A stretch of DNA of 64,000 nt from an uncultured Blautia sp. (GCA_946557785.1 CAMNTH010000002.1:1-64000); one strand, 5' to 3'; positions 52,791-63,124 are shown, counted from the stretch's first letter. The notes: generated by a model from the letters alone, not told the origin. Made by a program: numbers and translations.

Positions 52791-53731
52791 AAGTTTTAGA
52801 AAAAATCAGTGACTTTTTTGGGAAGTACATGGCGTTTATTGTCCTGGTGGTTGCAGCCCTGGCATTATTTGTACCGGGTTCCTGCCTTTGGATCCAGACG
52901 TCCTGGGTAAATTATCTGCTGATGATCGTAATGTTTGGCATGGGTCTGACCTTAAGACTGGAAGACTTTAAGCTTGTGTTTACCCGCCCGAAGGATATTG
53001 CTATAGGCTGTATTGCTCAGTTTACGGTTATGCCGCTGCTGGCATGGATCCTGGGCACTGTATTCCAGTTGGATCCTGCGCTTTTGGCTGGCGTAGTTCT
53101 GGTAGGTACCTGTCCCGGCGGTACGTCAAGCAATGTAATTACTTATCTGTCCAAAGGTGATGTTGCCCTTTCAGTTGGTATGACAAGCGTAAATACCCTC
53201 CTGGCTCCGTTTTTAACACCGGCTATTACATTTCTTTTACTGAGAACTACTGTTACCGTGGATCTGATGAGTATGTTTTTATCCATTATCAAAGTGGTGA
53301 TCGTTCCTATTGCACTGGGCTTTATTATAAACAAGCTGTTTGGCAGATTCACACAAAAGCTGGTAACGGTTCTTCCTTCCGTTTCGGTTGTTGCCATTTG
53401 TTTGATCGTTGCAGCTGTTGTTTCCCATAATGCAGAAAAAATTATGGGCACAGGAGCCATCGTATTTGTTGTGGTTATCTTACATAATCTTCTTGGCTAT
53501 GGCTGTGGATTCGGCATTGGAAAGCTGCTGCATATGAGTACGGCAAAGACAAAAGCGGTATCCGTGGAAATCGGAATGCAGAATTCCGGACTAGCTACTT
53601 CCCTTGCTGGCACTGCATTTCCGGATCTGGCGATGGCCACTGTTCCGGGTGCTATTTTCTCTGTATGGCACAATATTTCCGGTGCAATTCTGGCAAATAT
53701 TTACAGCAGATGGACGGAAAAAGAAAAATAA
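52787..53731 (+). CDS. Bile acid:sodium symporter (BASS) family transporter
   Basis: About 314 aa with nine or ten membrane segments. BASS motifs are MFGMGLTLRLEDF, GTCPGGTSSNVITYL (the sodium-site crossover region), SVNTLLAPFLTPA and VEIGMQNSGLATSLA. The family moves organic anions such as bile acids or pantoate with sodium. The ATG at 52787 follows AAGGAGG by eight bases. A gut habitat would suit bile-acid transport, but the substrate cannot be assigned. Confidence 0.88.
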   Translation: MKVLEKISDFFGKYMAFIVLVVAALALFVPGSCLWIQTSWVNYLLMIVMFGMGLTLRLEDFKLVFTRPKDIAIGCIAQFTVMPLLAWILGTVFQLDPALLAGVVLVGTCPGGTSSNVITYLSKGDVALSVGMTSVNTLLAPFLTPAITFLLLRTTVTVDLMSMFLSIIKVVIVPIALGFIINKLFGRFTQKLVTVLPSVSVVAICLIVAAVVSHNAEKIMGTGAIVFVVVILHNLLGYGCGFGIGKLLHMSTAKTKAVSVEIGMQNSGLATSLAGTAFPDLAMATVPGAIFSVWHNISGAILANIYSRWTEKEK

Positions 53732-53736
53732 AGTCT

Positions 53737-53806
53737 TTGACAGTTCAGGTGAAATCCGATATGATGAATATGTTTCTTAATAATGCATGGGGAACATATT
53801 CATCAT
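53737..53806 (+). promoter_or_regulatory. Promoter of miaB with 14-bp inverted repeat
   Basis: TTGACA (53737-53742), 17 bp, TATGAT (53760-53765). ATGATGAATATGTT (53761-53774) and AACATATTCATCAT (53793-53806) are perfect inverted arms covering the -10 box and transcription start. There is no T-run, so an operator or leader hairpin is more likely than a terminator. Confidence 0.65.
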
Positions 53807-53833
53807 TTATGATAACGGAAAGGAATGATATTT

Positions 53834-55228
53834 TTGAATAAGACAAGCGTATCCAGATTTCAGGAGGAATACGTGGAAAAATGCAGGGGTCTGCTTCCGG
53901 AGATTTATCCGGATCATCGGCCTACCTACCGGATCCAGAATGAAGGCTGCCAGATGAATTCTCTTCAGACAGAATCTATTGCGGCGATCATGGATGAGAT
54001 GGGCTATGACAAGATCGAAAGTGAAGAAGCGGATGCTGTAATATATAACACCTGTACTGTAAGAGAGAATGCAAATCAGAAGATTTTTGGCCACCTGGGC
54101 CATTTAAAGAGTATTAAACGCAGACGTCCGGGAATGAAGATTATCCTTTTCGGATGTATGATGCAGGAACAGCATGTTGTAGAGAAAATCAGGAAGGATT
54201 ATCCGTTTGTGGACCTGGTGTTTGGCACTCATAATCTCCATAAATTCCCGGAACTGTTCTATACAGTCTTAACCGCCAATGACCAGATCATTGATATCTG
54301 GCAGGAAAGCAATGAGATTGTGGAAGGAATGCCTGCTTCCAGGAAGTATCCCTTTAAGACGGGGGTCAATGTAATGTTTGGCTGTAATAATTTCTGCAGC
54401 TACTGCATTGTACCTTATGTGCGGGGGAGGGAAAAGAGCCGTGAACCGCAGGCAATCATTGACGAGATCAAAAGTCTGGTGGAAGATGGGGTCAGGGAGG
54501 TCATGCTTCTTGGTCAAAATGTCAATTCTTATGGAAAGACTTTGGAAAATCCCGTATCCTTTGCCCAGCTTCTCCGGCGGATTGAAGAGATTGAAGGGCT
54601 TCGCCGTATTCGCTTTATGACGTCACATCCCAAGGATCTTTCCGATGAGCTTATTGAAGTTATGGCAAAAAGCAAAAAGATCTGCCATCATCTTCATCTG
54701 CCGCTCCAGTCCGGCAGCAGCCGAGTGCTGAAGGAAATGAACCGCCGCTATGATAAAGAGAAATATCTAGGCCTGGTAGAAAAGATACGTACCGCTATTC
54801 CGGATATCTCTTTGACAACAGACATTATTGTGGGATTTCCGGGAGAGACGGAAGAGGATTTTCTGGAAACTCTGGAGGTTGTGGAGAAATCCCATTACGA
54901 TACTGCGTTTACCTTTATTTATTCCAAGAGAACAGGGACTCCGGCCGCAAGTATGCCGGAGCAGATTCCGGAGGACGTAGTGAAGGAGCGCTTTAACCGT
55001 CTTCTGACTTTGGTTCAGGAAAACGGAAGAAAGGTTTCTTCTCGCTTTACGGGAACTGTAAAAGAAATCCTGGTAGAGGAAGAGAGTAAGGAGAAAGGAA
55101 TGCTTACAGGAAGAACAGAACATAATCTGCTTGTTCATTTTCCGGGAGACGTAAGCCTTATGGGACAGTTTGTGAATGTAAGCCTGGATACCTGCAAAGG
55201 GTTCTATTATTTCGGACATATTGTTTAA
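53834..55228 (+). CDS. miaB: tRNA-2-methylthio-N6-dimethylallyladenosine synthase MiaB
   Basis: About 464 aa, radical-SAM methylthiotransferase. UPF0004 domain Cys lie in NEGCQMN, NTCTVREN and FGCMMQE; radical-SAM Cys in CNNFCSYCIVPYVRG; a TRAM domain closes the protein. It adds the methylthio group to i6A37 of tRNA; miaA downstream makes the i6A. A TTG at 53834 is about ten bases from the GGAAAGG site; an ATG at 53825 is only one base away. Confidence 0.95.
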   Translation: MNKTSVSRFQEEYVEKCRGLLPEIYPDHRPTYRIQNEGCQMNSLQTESIAAIMDEMGYDKIESEEADAVIYNTCTVRENANQKIFGHLGHLKSIKRRRPGMKIILFGCMMQEQHVVEKIRKDYPFVDLVFGTHNLHKFPELFYTVLTANDQIIDIWQESNEIVEGMPASRKYPFKTGVNVMFGCNNFCSYCIVPYVRGREKSREPQAIIDEIKSLVEDGVREVMLLGQNVNSYGKTLENPVSFAQLLRRIEEIEGLRRIRFMTSHPKDLSDELIEVMAKSKKICHHLHLPLQSGSSRVLKEMNRRYDKEKYLGLVEKIRTAIPDISLTTDIIVGFPGETEEDFLETLEVVEKSHYDTAFTFIYSKRTGTPAASMPEQIPEDVVKERFNRLLTLVQENGRKVSSRFTGTVKEILVEEESKEKGMLTGRTEHNLLVHFPGDVSLMGQFVNVSLDTCKGFYYFGHIV

Positions 55229-55232
55229 ATAG

Positions 55233-55294
55233 AAAAAGCTGCTGATTCTATAGATGAAAACATCGGGTTTTCTTCTAAGATCAGCAGCTTTTTA
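55233..55294. terminator. Bidirectional terminator between miaB and the convergent membrane-protein gene
   Basis: AAAAAGCTGCTGAT (55233-55246) and ATCAGCAGCTTTTT (55280-55293) form a perfect 14-bp stem with A/T tails on both strands; a small GAAAAC/GTTTTC hairpin is nested inside. Confidence 0.88.
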
Positions 55295-55321
55295 TTTTCG
55301 GTATTATGTAGGAACGATGTA

Positions 55322-55945
55322 TTATTCCTCTTCAGCTTCCTGTGTTTCGCTGACTGTTTCCGTGTCAGACAGGGAAGCCGGCATCATGGCACGTTCATGC
55401 AGGCTTTTTTTTGGAGCCTGGCTTGCGGGGGCAGCGGATCGTTTCTGCTTATTAACTACATAGGTACGATCAGGATACTCTTTGGCAATTTTACAAAGTC
55501 TGGTAACGCTCCATAGCATATAAAGAGGAACCAGGATGGAAGTGATCAGCATACTGAAATTAAATAGTCCTGTAAAAAAGAGGAAAATCTGAACAAGGAT
55601 TTCCACGACCATCAGTCCGATGACGATCTTTTTCATAAAAAAGCACTTGTCCAGGCGGTTGCTAAGACGGATGCTGAATACGCCTGCGAAAATTTCCAGG
55701 ATGCCAAGCACTATAAAACAGATACCTGCAGCAAGAATCAGGCTGGTGGATAGCTTGGTCTGTTCCAGAAGTTCTACATATTCTTTGGTTCCCTTGGAAA
55801 ACTCACGCATAATGAGGAACATGTTCATCCCATACATTAACGTGGAGGTAACAGCGCTTAGAAGCAGGATGATACCGCCTCCCATTAAACCAATTTTTCC
55901 GTTCATAGCCATTCGCATTTCTTTTTGGTCTTTAAATTCATTCAT
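55322..55945 (-). CDS. Hypothetical four-helix membrane protein
   Basis: A 207-aa protein with about four membrane segments (roughly residues 18-45, 68-92, 105-128 and 132-150) and a cytoplasmic tail rich in Lys, Ala and Glu ending SETQEAEEE. I recognise no family. It converges on miaB through a shared terminator and is divergent from mutS. Confidence 0.7.
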   Translation of the reverse strand: MNEFKDQKEMRMAMNGKIGLMGGGIILLLSAVTSTLMYGMNMFLIMREFSKGTKEYVELLEQTKLSTSLILAAGICFIVLGILEIFAGVFSIRLSNRLDKCFFMKKIVIGLMVVEILVQIFLFFTGLFNFSMLITSILVPLYMLWSVTRLCKIAKEYPDRTYVVNKQKRSAAPASQAPKKSLHERAMMPASLSDTETVSETQEAEEE

Positions 55946-56221
55946 AGTAATTGGAATACCTGCCTTTCTGATAATAAACCATTATACTGCCTAAGGTGGA
56001 GAGTTTCAACAGGTATTTTGGATTAGTTTGCGCTGTCAGAAAAATGCCCGCTTCAAAAAATGCCTTAATTGGCAGACTTGAAAATTTCATTTCCACATGA
56101 TAATATAAGCAGTGTTGCGCATTATCCTTACAAACACGAAAGCAATCGTGTCCAAAACGTGGTTAAATCCTCTTTTGGAAAGTTGGAGGCCCGCATAAAC
56201 ACTGGAGTTGGAGGACATATT

Positions 56222-58855
56222 ATGGCATTATCACCAATGATGAAGGAATATATGAGGACGAAAGAAGAATATAAGGATTGTATTCTTTTTTATCGTTTAG
56301 GCGATTTTTACGAAATGTTTTTTGAGGACGCCCTGACAGTAACGAAAGAACTGGAAATCACACTGACAGGGAAGGACTGCGGACTTGCTGAGCGGGCGCC
56401 CATGTGCGGAGTGCCTTATCATGCTGCAGAAAACTACATTAAACGTCTGATTGAAAAGGGGTATAAAGTAGCAATCTGTGAGCAGGTGGAAGATCCCAAG
56501 CATGCCAAGGGACTTGTGAAGCGGGAGGTGATCCGCGTAGTAACGCCGGGAACCACGCTGGATGCGGCCGCATTGGATGAGTCAAAAAATAATTACCTGA
56601 TGTCCATTGTTTCTATGGAGGATCATTTCGGATGCGCCATTGCAGACATTACCACAGGAGATTGTTTCCTTACGGAAGTAGATAAGCCTTCGAAGCTTCT
56701 GGATGAAATCAACAAATTTGTTCCTGCGGAGATTATCTGCAATGATGCTTTTTTTGTAAGCGGGATTGATACGGAGGATTTGAAAAGCCGCTTGGGAATC
56801 TGCATTTATTCCCTGGATTCCTGGTATTTTGACGATGAACTGTGCCGCAGGACCTTGAAGGAGCACTTTCATGTAAGCGCAATTGAGGGACTTGGAATCA
56901 AGGATTATGACAGCGGGATTATAGCTTCAGGCGCTCTTTTTATGTATTTGACACAGACGCAGAAGACGGCTCTTTCACATATGACTGCTATTCGCCCATA
57001 TTCAGCAGATACCTTTATGCTCATCGACAGCTCCAGCAGGAGAAATCTGGAATTGGTAGAGACTCTTCGGGAAAAACAAAAGAGAGGATCCCTTTTGTGG
57101 GTGCTGGATAAAACAAAAACAGCCATGGGTGCAAGAACTCTTCGTTCTTATGTAGAGCAGCCCCTGATTGACTTTGAGGAAATCAAAAGCCGTCTGGATG
57201 CAGTGGAAGAGCTGACTAATAAACCAATGCTCAGGGACGAACTGAGGGAATATTTAAATCCGGTTTATGACCTGGAGCGTTTGGTCAGCCGAATAAGCTA
57301 TCAGTCAGCAAACCCAAGGGATATGGTGGCCTTTGCTGCTTCTTTGGAGATGATTCCTTATATGAAGCAGATTTTGAACGATTTCCAGTCGCCACTTTTG
57401 AAAAAAATAAATGAGGATATGGATGAGCTTTCGGATGTGACGGATCTGGTAAAGCGTGCCATCTGTGAGGAACCGCCCATTGCGCAGAAGGACGGAGGCA
57501 TTATTCGGGAAGGCTTTAACCAGGACGTGGATAAATTCCGCCGTTCCCGTACAGACGGAAAGAAATGGCTTTCAGAACTGGAAGCAAGGGAGCGGGACCG
57601 TACAGGGATTAAAAGCCTGAAAATCAAATTTAACCGCGTATTCGGATACTCTCTGGAGGTTACCAATACTTTTAAGGATCAGGTGCCGGATAATTATATC
57701 CGCAAGCAGACTCTTTCCAATGCAGAACGTTATATTACCCAGGAATTAAAGGAATTGGAGGATTTGATCCTGGGTGCAGAGGATAAGCTTTATGCCCTGG
57801 AGTATGAGCTTTTCTGCGATGTGCGGGATGCTGTTGGAAATGAGGTGCTTCGCATACAGAAAACCGCTAAGGCAGTAGCCGCCCTGGATGTTTTTGCATC
57901 CCTTGCGCTGGTAGCGGAGCGGAACCACTACGTGAAACCAAAGATGAATCAGAATGGAATCCTTGATATTAAAAACGGACGTCATCCGGTTGTGGAGCAG
58001 ATGATCGAGCATGATATGTTTATTGCCAATGATACCTATCTGGACAATCAGAAAAAAAGGGTTTCCATTATTACCGGCCCTAATATGGCAGGAAAATCCA
58101 CCTACATGCGGCAAAGCGCCCTGATCGTTCTTATGGCTCAGATCGGAAGCTTCGTTCCTGCAGAAAAGGCCAATATCGGAATTGTGGATCGTATTTTTAC
58201 AAGAGTGGGAGCATCTGACGATCTGGCAAGCGGGCAAAGTACCTTTATGGTAGAGATGACGGAGGTTGCCAATATTCTTCGAAATGCCACTTCCAGAAGC
58301 CTTTTAATCTTGGATGAGATAGGAAGAGGCACCAGTACCTTTGACGGGCTTTCCATTGCCTGGGCCGTGGTAGAGCATATCAGCAATACGAAGCTGTGCG
58401 GTGCAAAGACGCTTTTTGCCACACACTACCATGAACTGACGGAATTGGAGGGAAAGCTTCCGGGAGTACATAATTACTGTATTGCAGTAAAAGAAAAGGG
58501 CGATGATATTGTATTTCTCCGCAAAATTGTTAAAGGCGGCGCAGATAAAAGCTACGGAATCCAGGTAGCCAAGCTTGCCGGTGTTCCGGAGTCGGTAATA
58601 AGCCGTGCCAAGGAATTGGTGGAAGAATTAAGCAATGCGGATATTACGGCAGCAGTAAAGGATCTTACTGCACCCAAAAAGAAGCAGAAAATTGTTTATG
58701 ATCAACTGGATATGGCGCAGATGTCCTTATTTGATACAGTACAGGATAATGATATTGTGGAAGAAATTAAGGGGCTGGATCTTAGTAATCTGACGCCCAT
58801 GGAGGCTATAAACATTTTGTACAGCCTGCAGAATAAGATTAAGAACCGTTGGTGA
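56222..58855 (+). CDS. mutS: DNA mismatch repair protein MutS
   Basis: 877 aa, the standard length. The N-terminal mismatch-reading motif is CILFYRLGDFYEMFFEDA; the ATPase has Walker A TGPNMAGKSTYMRQ, then DDLASGQSTFMVEM, LDEIGRGTSTFDG and FATHYHELTEL. It recognises mispaired bases. The ATG at 56222 follows GGAGGA by six bases; upstream in-frame codons to 56069 do not look like MutS. Of the preceding 276 bases I see only a CACGA/TCGTG hairpin near 56138-56153. Confidence 0.97.
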   Translation: MALSPMMKEYMRTKEEYKDCILFYRLGDFYEMFFEDALTVTKELEITLTGKDCGLAERAPMCGVPYHAAENYIKRLIEKGYKVAICEQVEDPKHAKGLVKREVIRVVTPGTTLDAAALDESKNNYLMSIVSMEDHFGCAIADITTGDCFLTEVDKPSKLLDEINKFVPAEIICNDAFFVSGIDTEDLKSRLGICIYSLDSWYFDDELCRRTLKEHFHVSAIEGLGIKDYDSGIIASGALFMYLTQTQKTALSHMTAIRPYSADTFMLIDSSSRRNLELVETLREKQKRGSLLWVLDKTKTAMGARTLRSYVEQPLIDFEEIKSRLDAVEELTNKPMLRDELREYLNPVYDLERLVSRISYQSANPRDMVAFAASLEMIPYMKQILNDFQSPLLKKINEDMDELSDVTDLVKRAICEEPPIAQKDGGIIREGFNQDVDKFRRSRTDGKKWLSELEARERDRTGIKSLKIKFNRVFGYSLEVTNTFKDQVPDNYIRKQTLSNAERYITQELKELEDLILGAEDKLYALEYELFCDVRDAVGNEVLRIQKTAKAVAALDVFASLALVAERNHYVKPKMNQNGILDIKNGRHPVVEQMIEHDMFIANDTYLDNQKKRVSIITGPNMAGKSTYMRQSALIVLMAQIGSFVPAEKANIGIVDRIFTRVGASDDLASGQSTFMVEMTEVANILRNATSRSLLILDEIGRGTSTFDGLSIAWAVVEHISNTKLCGAKTLFATHYHELTELEGKLPGVHNYCIAVKEKGDDIVFLRKIVKGGADKSYGIQVAKLAGVPESVISRAKELVEELSNADITAAVKDLTAPKKKQKIVYDQLDMAQMSLFDTVQDNDIVEEIKGLDLSNLTPMEAINILYSLQNKIKNRW

Positions 58856-58886
58856 TGGGGAAGCTTATAAAGAATTGGAGGAAGAA

Positions 58887-60785
58887 TTGAGAAAGATTGC
58901 AGTTTTAGATCAGCATACCATTGACAAGATCGCAGCAGGCGAGGTAGTGGAACGCCCATCGTCCGTGGTGAAGGAACTGGTAGAGAATGCCATTGACGCA
59001 GGGGCTACGGCCGTGACTGTGGAGATCACGGACGGAGGAAAAAAACTGATCCGCATTACAGATAACGGCAGGGGAATGGAAGCCGCTCAGGTTCCACTGG
59101 CTTTTTTGCGCCATGCCACAAGTAAGATTGAAAAGATTGAAGATCTGGAGCATATTGCCTCCCTTGGTTTTCGGGGTGAAGCCCTTTCCAGCATTGCGGC
59201 CGTTTCCCAAGTGGAACTGATTACAAAGACGCCTTCAGCCATAAGCGGAATCAGATATTTGATCCAAGGGGGGATTGAACATTCCCTTGAGGAACTGGGG
59301 GCGCCGGAGGGAACCACTTTTCTGGTACGGAACCTCTTTTACAATACGCCGGCCAGGAGCAAATTCCTGAAATCAGATACAACGGAAGGGAATTATATTA
59401 GCATTATGATGGAACAGCTTGCACTTTCTCATCCGGAGATTTCTTTTAAATATATCCAGAATAAGCAGGTGAAGCTCCATACTTCCGGAAATTACAGTGT
59501 GAAGGATGTTATTTATAATATTTATGGGAGGGATATTACCAAAGCGCTAATCCCGGTTTCTTACGAAAATGATTTTATGAAAATTACGGGCTTTGCGGGG
59601 AAACCGGAAATATCCCGGGGAAACCGGACTTTTGAGAATTATTATATTAATGGAAGATATGTAAAAAATAATATTATAACGAAAGCCATTGAGGATGCAT
59701 ATAAAGGATTTCTTATGCAGCATAAATTCCCCTTTGTTTCCCTTCATATGGAGATGGATGGAAATGATTTGGATGTGAATGTACATCCTGCAAAAAGGGA
59801 AGTGCGTTTTGCACGGGGGCCGGAGGTTTATGACGGCGTTTATGAAATGATTCGAAAGGCAATTACACAAAGGGAGATGATTCCTAAGGTGTCCTTTGGC
59901 AAAGAGGAAAAAACGGCATGTGTAAAGGAAACAGTGAGACGGGGAGACGTGCCGGAACCTTTTGAAGTAAAACGCCGGGAACAAGACCATTCCATTCCCT
60001 CTTTTGCTGGTGAAAAGGGACGAATGGAGGAGCTTTCACTTCCAAAGGGACCGGTTCTGTCCAGCGAGGAAGAGACTTTATTTACTGGAACGCTTAAAGC
60101 CGCTGTAAAGGAAACGATACAGGAGCCTCCTAAAAGGGAGGAAGACCCGAAAGAAACAGAGCGGCAGCTGGAATTATTCGAGGAAAAGCTCCTTTCACCG
60201 GAGTCCAGGATCAGGCATCAGCTGATCGGGCAAATTTTTGATACTTACTGGCTGGTACAGTTCGGGGATGATTTCTATATTATCGACCAGCATGCTGCTC
60301 ATGAAAAGGTTTTTTATGAACATCTGGTGCGGCAGTTTCAGGAACAGACCATAGAATCCCAGTATGTGAGTCCGCCTATGATCGTTACCCTGAATCTCCA
60401 GGAGGAAGCTTTATTAAAAGCCAATGCAGAATATTTCCGGGATTTTGGCTTTGAGATCGAGCCTTTTGGGGGAAAGGAATACTGCATCAGCGCTGTTCCT
60501 TCGAATCTTTATGGGTTTGAGGAGGAAGGGCTGTTTTTGGAGATGCTGGATCACCTGGGCGCCGGCGGAGAGAAAAATGCACGGCAGCTTTTTACTTCAC
60601 GCCTTGCCACTATGGCCTGCAAGGCAGCAGTGAAAGGGAATCATAAAATGTCATCCCAGGAAGCGGACAAGCTGATAGATGAGCTTCTTACCCTGGAAAA
60701 TCCATATCACTGCCCTCATGGAAGGCCGACGATCATTTCCATGTCAAAGGCTGAGCTGGAGAAGAAATTCAAGAGAATCGTATAG
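58887..60785 (+). CDS. mutL: DNA mismatch repair protein MutL (endonuclease type)
   Basis: About 632 aa. The GHKL ATPase N-terminus has KIAAGEVVERPSSVVKELVENAIDAG (blocks IAAGEVVERP and ELVENAIDAG), DNGRGM, RHATSKI and GFRGEALSSI. The C-terminal domain has DQHAAHEKVFYE, matching the DQHAx2Ex4E endonuclease motif, and a CPHGRPT zinc-site motif, so it should nick DNA itself. The TTG at 58887 follows GGAGG by five bases. It lies 31 bases after mutS. Confidence 0.95.
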   Translation: MRKIAVLDQHTIDKIAAGEVVERPSSVVKELVENAIDAGATAVTVEITDGGKKLIRITDNGRGMEAAQVPLAFLRHATSKIEKIEDLEHIASLGFRGEALSSIAAVSQVELITKTPSAISGIRYLIQGGIEHSLEELGAPEGTTFLVRNLFYNTPARSKFLKSDTTEGNYISIMMEQLALSHPEISFKYIQNKQVKLHTSGNYSVKDVIYNIYGRDITKALIPVSYENDFMKITGFAGKPEISRGNRTFENYYINGRYVKNNIITKAIEDAYKGFLMQHKFPFVSLHMEMDGNDLDVNVHPAKREVRFARGPEVYDGVYEMIRKAITQREMIPKVSFGKEEKTACVKETVRRGDVPEPFEVKRREQDHSIPSFAGEKGRMEELSLPKGPVLSSEEETLFTGTLKAAVKETIQEPPKREEDPKETERQLELFEEKLLSPESRIRHQLIGQIFDTYWLVQFGDDFYIIDQHAAHEKVFYEHLVRQFQEQTIESQYVSPPMIVTLNLQEEALLKANAEYFRDFGFEIEPFGGKEYCISAVPSNLYGFEEEGLFLEMLDHLGAGGEKNARQLFTSRLATMACKAAVKGNHKMSSQEADKLIDELLTLENPYHCPHGRPTIISMSKAELEKKFKRIV

Positions 60786-60801
60786 GACGGAGGAATCAGG
60801 A

Positions 60802-61791
60802 ATGTGTGAACAAGAAAAAAAACCTCTGATTGTTCTTACCGGCCCTACGGCTGTGGGAAAAACCAAACTGTCTATTTCCCTTGCAAAAGCAGCAGGGGGG
60901 GAGATAATTTCGGCAGATTCCATGCAGGTATACCAGTATATGGATATCGGTTCTGCAAAGGTCCGCCAGGAGGAGATGCAGGGCGTCCCCCACCATCTGG
61001 TAGATGTGCTGAAGCCGGAAGAGGAATTCCATATTGTTCGGTTTCAGAAAATGGCAAAAACGGCTATGGAGGAAATCTATGGAAAAGGCAGAATTCCTAT
61101 TTTAGTAGGAGGTACAGGCTTTTATATTCAGGCCATTACCAGAGATATTGATTTTACGGAGGCAGAAAAAGAGGACGGCTATCGCAAAGAGCTGGAGGAA
61201 ATTGCCAGGAAACAGGGGGCAGAGGTTCTTTATGGAATGCTTGAGAAGGCAGATCCGGTAAGTGCAAAGGAGATTCATGCTAATAACGTAAAACGGGTGA
61301 TTCGTGCCCTGGAATTTTATCACCAGAACGGCATTCCCATTTCTGCCCATAATCAGGAGCAGAAGGAGCATAGATGCCCCTATAATCTGGCATATTTTGT
61401 GCTCAATGCCCCCAGGGAGCTTCTATATGAGCGGATTGACAAACGAGTGGACGAAATGATGGAGGCAGGCCTTTTAAAGGAAGTAGAAAACTTAAAGGCT
61501 ATGGGCTGTAAAAAAGGCATGGTTTCCATGCAGGGGCTAGGATATAAGGAAATGCTTTCTTATTTAGAAGGGGAATATTCCCTGGAGGAAGCTGTGCGTA
61601 TTTTAAAACGGGATACCAGGCATTTTGCAAAACGGCAGCTTACCTGGTTCCGCAGAGAGCAGGAAGTAACCTGGGTTAATAAAGATGAGTTCGGCTACGA
61701 AGACAGCCGCATCCTGGAATATATGCTTTCTGTTTTAAAGGAACTGGGAATGGTGAAACAGCAATTACAAATACAGGAAGGAACAAGTTAA
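60802..61791 (+). CDS. miaA: tRNA dimethylallyltransferase MiaA
   Basis: About 329 aa: P-loop LTGPTAVGKTKLS, ISADSMQVYQYMDIGSAK, VGGTGFYIQA and RDTRHFAKRQLTWFRR are family motifs. It transfers dimethylallyl from DMAPP to A37 of tRNA, the substrate for MiaB encoded 5 kb upstream. The gene starts 16 bases after mutL. Confidence 0.96.
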   Translation: MCEQEKKPLIVLTGPTAVGKTKLSISLAKAAGGEIISADSMQVYQYMDIGSAKVRQEEMQGVPHHLVDVLKPEEEFHIVRFQKMAKTAMEEIYGKGRIPILVGGTGFYIQAITRDIDFTEAEKEDGYRKELEEIARKQGAEVLYGMLEKADPVSAKEIHANNVKRVIRALEFYHQNGIPISAHNQEQKEHRCPYNLAYFVLNAPRELLYERIDKRVDEMMEAGLLKEVENLKAMGCKKGMVSMQGLGYKEMLSYLEGEYSLEEAVRILKRDTRHFAKRQLTWFRREQEVTWVNKDEFGYEDSRILEYMLSVLKELGMVKQQLQIQEGTS

Positions 61792-61797
61792 AATATC

Positions 61798-63078
61798 ATG
61801 ATTAAAGAAATGTATGAGCAGCTGGGGATTTCTTCCCAGGTTTATGATTTTGGACATAAAATAGAACGATCCTTAAAGGAACGCTTTGAGGGATTTGACC
61901 GTATTGCGGAATATAACCAGATGAAGGTGCTTCATGCCATGCAGAAGAATCATGTAAGTGCGGAGTGCTTCCAGTCTTCTTCAGGCTATGGATATGATGA
62001 TTTCGGCAGAGATACGCTGGAAAAGGTTTACGCAGATACCTTCCATACAGAGGCGTGTTTGGTACGTCCTCAGATTGCCTGTGGTACCCATGCGCTGGCT
62101 ATCGCACTTTTTGGAAATCTTCGCCCAGGGGATGAGCTTCTGGCTCCTGCCGGGAAACCGTACGATACCCTGGAAGAGGTGATCGGCATCCGTCCGTCTA
62201 AAGGATCTCTTGGGGAATATGGTGTAACATACCGCCAGGTAGATCTTCTTGAGGATGGTACTTTTGATTATGAAAGGATCCGCAGCGTCATCCATGAAAA
62301 TACAAGACTTGTGGAAATCCAGAGATCCAAGGGATATATGACCCGTCCTTCTTTTTCTGTAAAGGAAATCGGTGAGCTGATCTCCTTTGTAAAAAGCATT
62401 AAGCCGGATGTGATCTGTATGGTAGATAACTGTTACGGGGAATTTGTAGATATTATAGAACCAAGCGACGTAGGAGCAGATATGGTAGTGGGTTCTCTGA
62501 TTAAAAACCCGGGAGGCGGACTTGCGCCTATTGGAGGATACATTGCAGGAACGAAGGAATGTGTGGAAAATGCGTCTTACCGTATGACCTGCCCAGGTCT
62601 TGGCATGGAGGTGGGCGCCTCTCTTGGGGTAAACCGTTCTTTTTATCAGGGATTTTTCCTGGCGCCCATGATTACAAAGGGTGCGTTAAAGGGCGCTGTT
62701 TTTGCAGCGAATGTTTATGAAAAACTTGGATTCCCAGTAGTTCCCAATTCCACGGAAGCCCGCCAGGATATTATCCAGGCCGTGACCCTTGGAACGCCGG
62801 AGGGCGTAGTGGCATTTTGTCAGGGAATCCAGGCGGCAGCTCCTGTAGACAGCTATGTGGCGCCGGAGCCATGGGATATGCCGGGTTATGACAGTAAAGT
62901 TATTATGGCAGCAGGCGCTTTTGTACAGGGATCTTCCATTGAGCTTTCTGCAGACGGTCCTATGAAGCCCCCTTATGCAGTATATTTCCAGGGAGGACTG
63001 ACCTTCGAGCATGCAAAGCTTGGGGTGCTTATGTCTTTGCAGAAGATGATAGATCAGGGTCTTGTGAAACTGCCCTGA
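61798..63078 (+). CDS. Methionine gamma-lyase family PLP protein (YnbB-like)
   Basis: A 426-aa PLP-dependent protein of the family once named aluminium-resistance proteins (Bacillus YnbB). GYGYDDFGRDTLE is near the start; MVDNCYGEFVD holds the PLP-binding Asp; the Lys in VVGSLIKNPGGGLAPIGGYIAG is the likely Schiff-base residue. It probably acts on sulfur amino acids; the natural substrate is not established. It begins six bases after miaA. Confidence 0.9.
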   Translation: MIKEMYEQLGISSQVYDFGHKIERSLKERFEGFDRIAEYNQMKVLHAMQKNHVSAECFQSSSGYGYDDFGRDTLEKVYADTFHTEACLVRPQIACGTHALAIALFGNLRPGDELLAPAGKPYDTLEEVIGIRPSKGSLGEYGVTYRQVDLLEDGTFDYERIRSVIHENTRLVEIQRSKGYMTRPSFSVKEIGELISFVKSIKPDVICMVDNCYGEFVDIIEPSDVGADMVVGSLIKNPGGGLAPIGGYIAGTKECVENASYRMTCPGLGMEVGASLGVNRSFYQGFFLAPMITKGALKGAVFAANVYEKLGFPVVPNSTEARQDIIQAVTLGTPEGVVAFCQGIQAAAPVDSYVAPEPWDMPGYDSKVIMAAGAFVQGSSIELSADGPMKPPYAVYFQGGLTFEHAKLGVLMSLQKMIDQGLVKLP

Positions 63079-63124
63079 GCCGGATGAGAAACAAAAAGGC
63101 AATAACCAGAAAGCAGGTTAAATT

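Noticed and set aside
56069-56221. N-terminal extension of MutS
   Set aside because: The extra 51 codons start at a TTG without a ribosome-binding site and do not resemble MutS; the ATG at 56222 has GGAGGA at good spacing.
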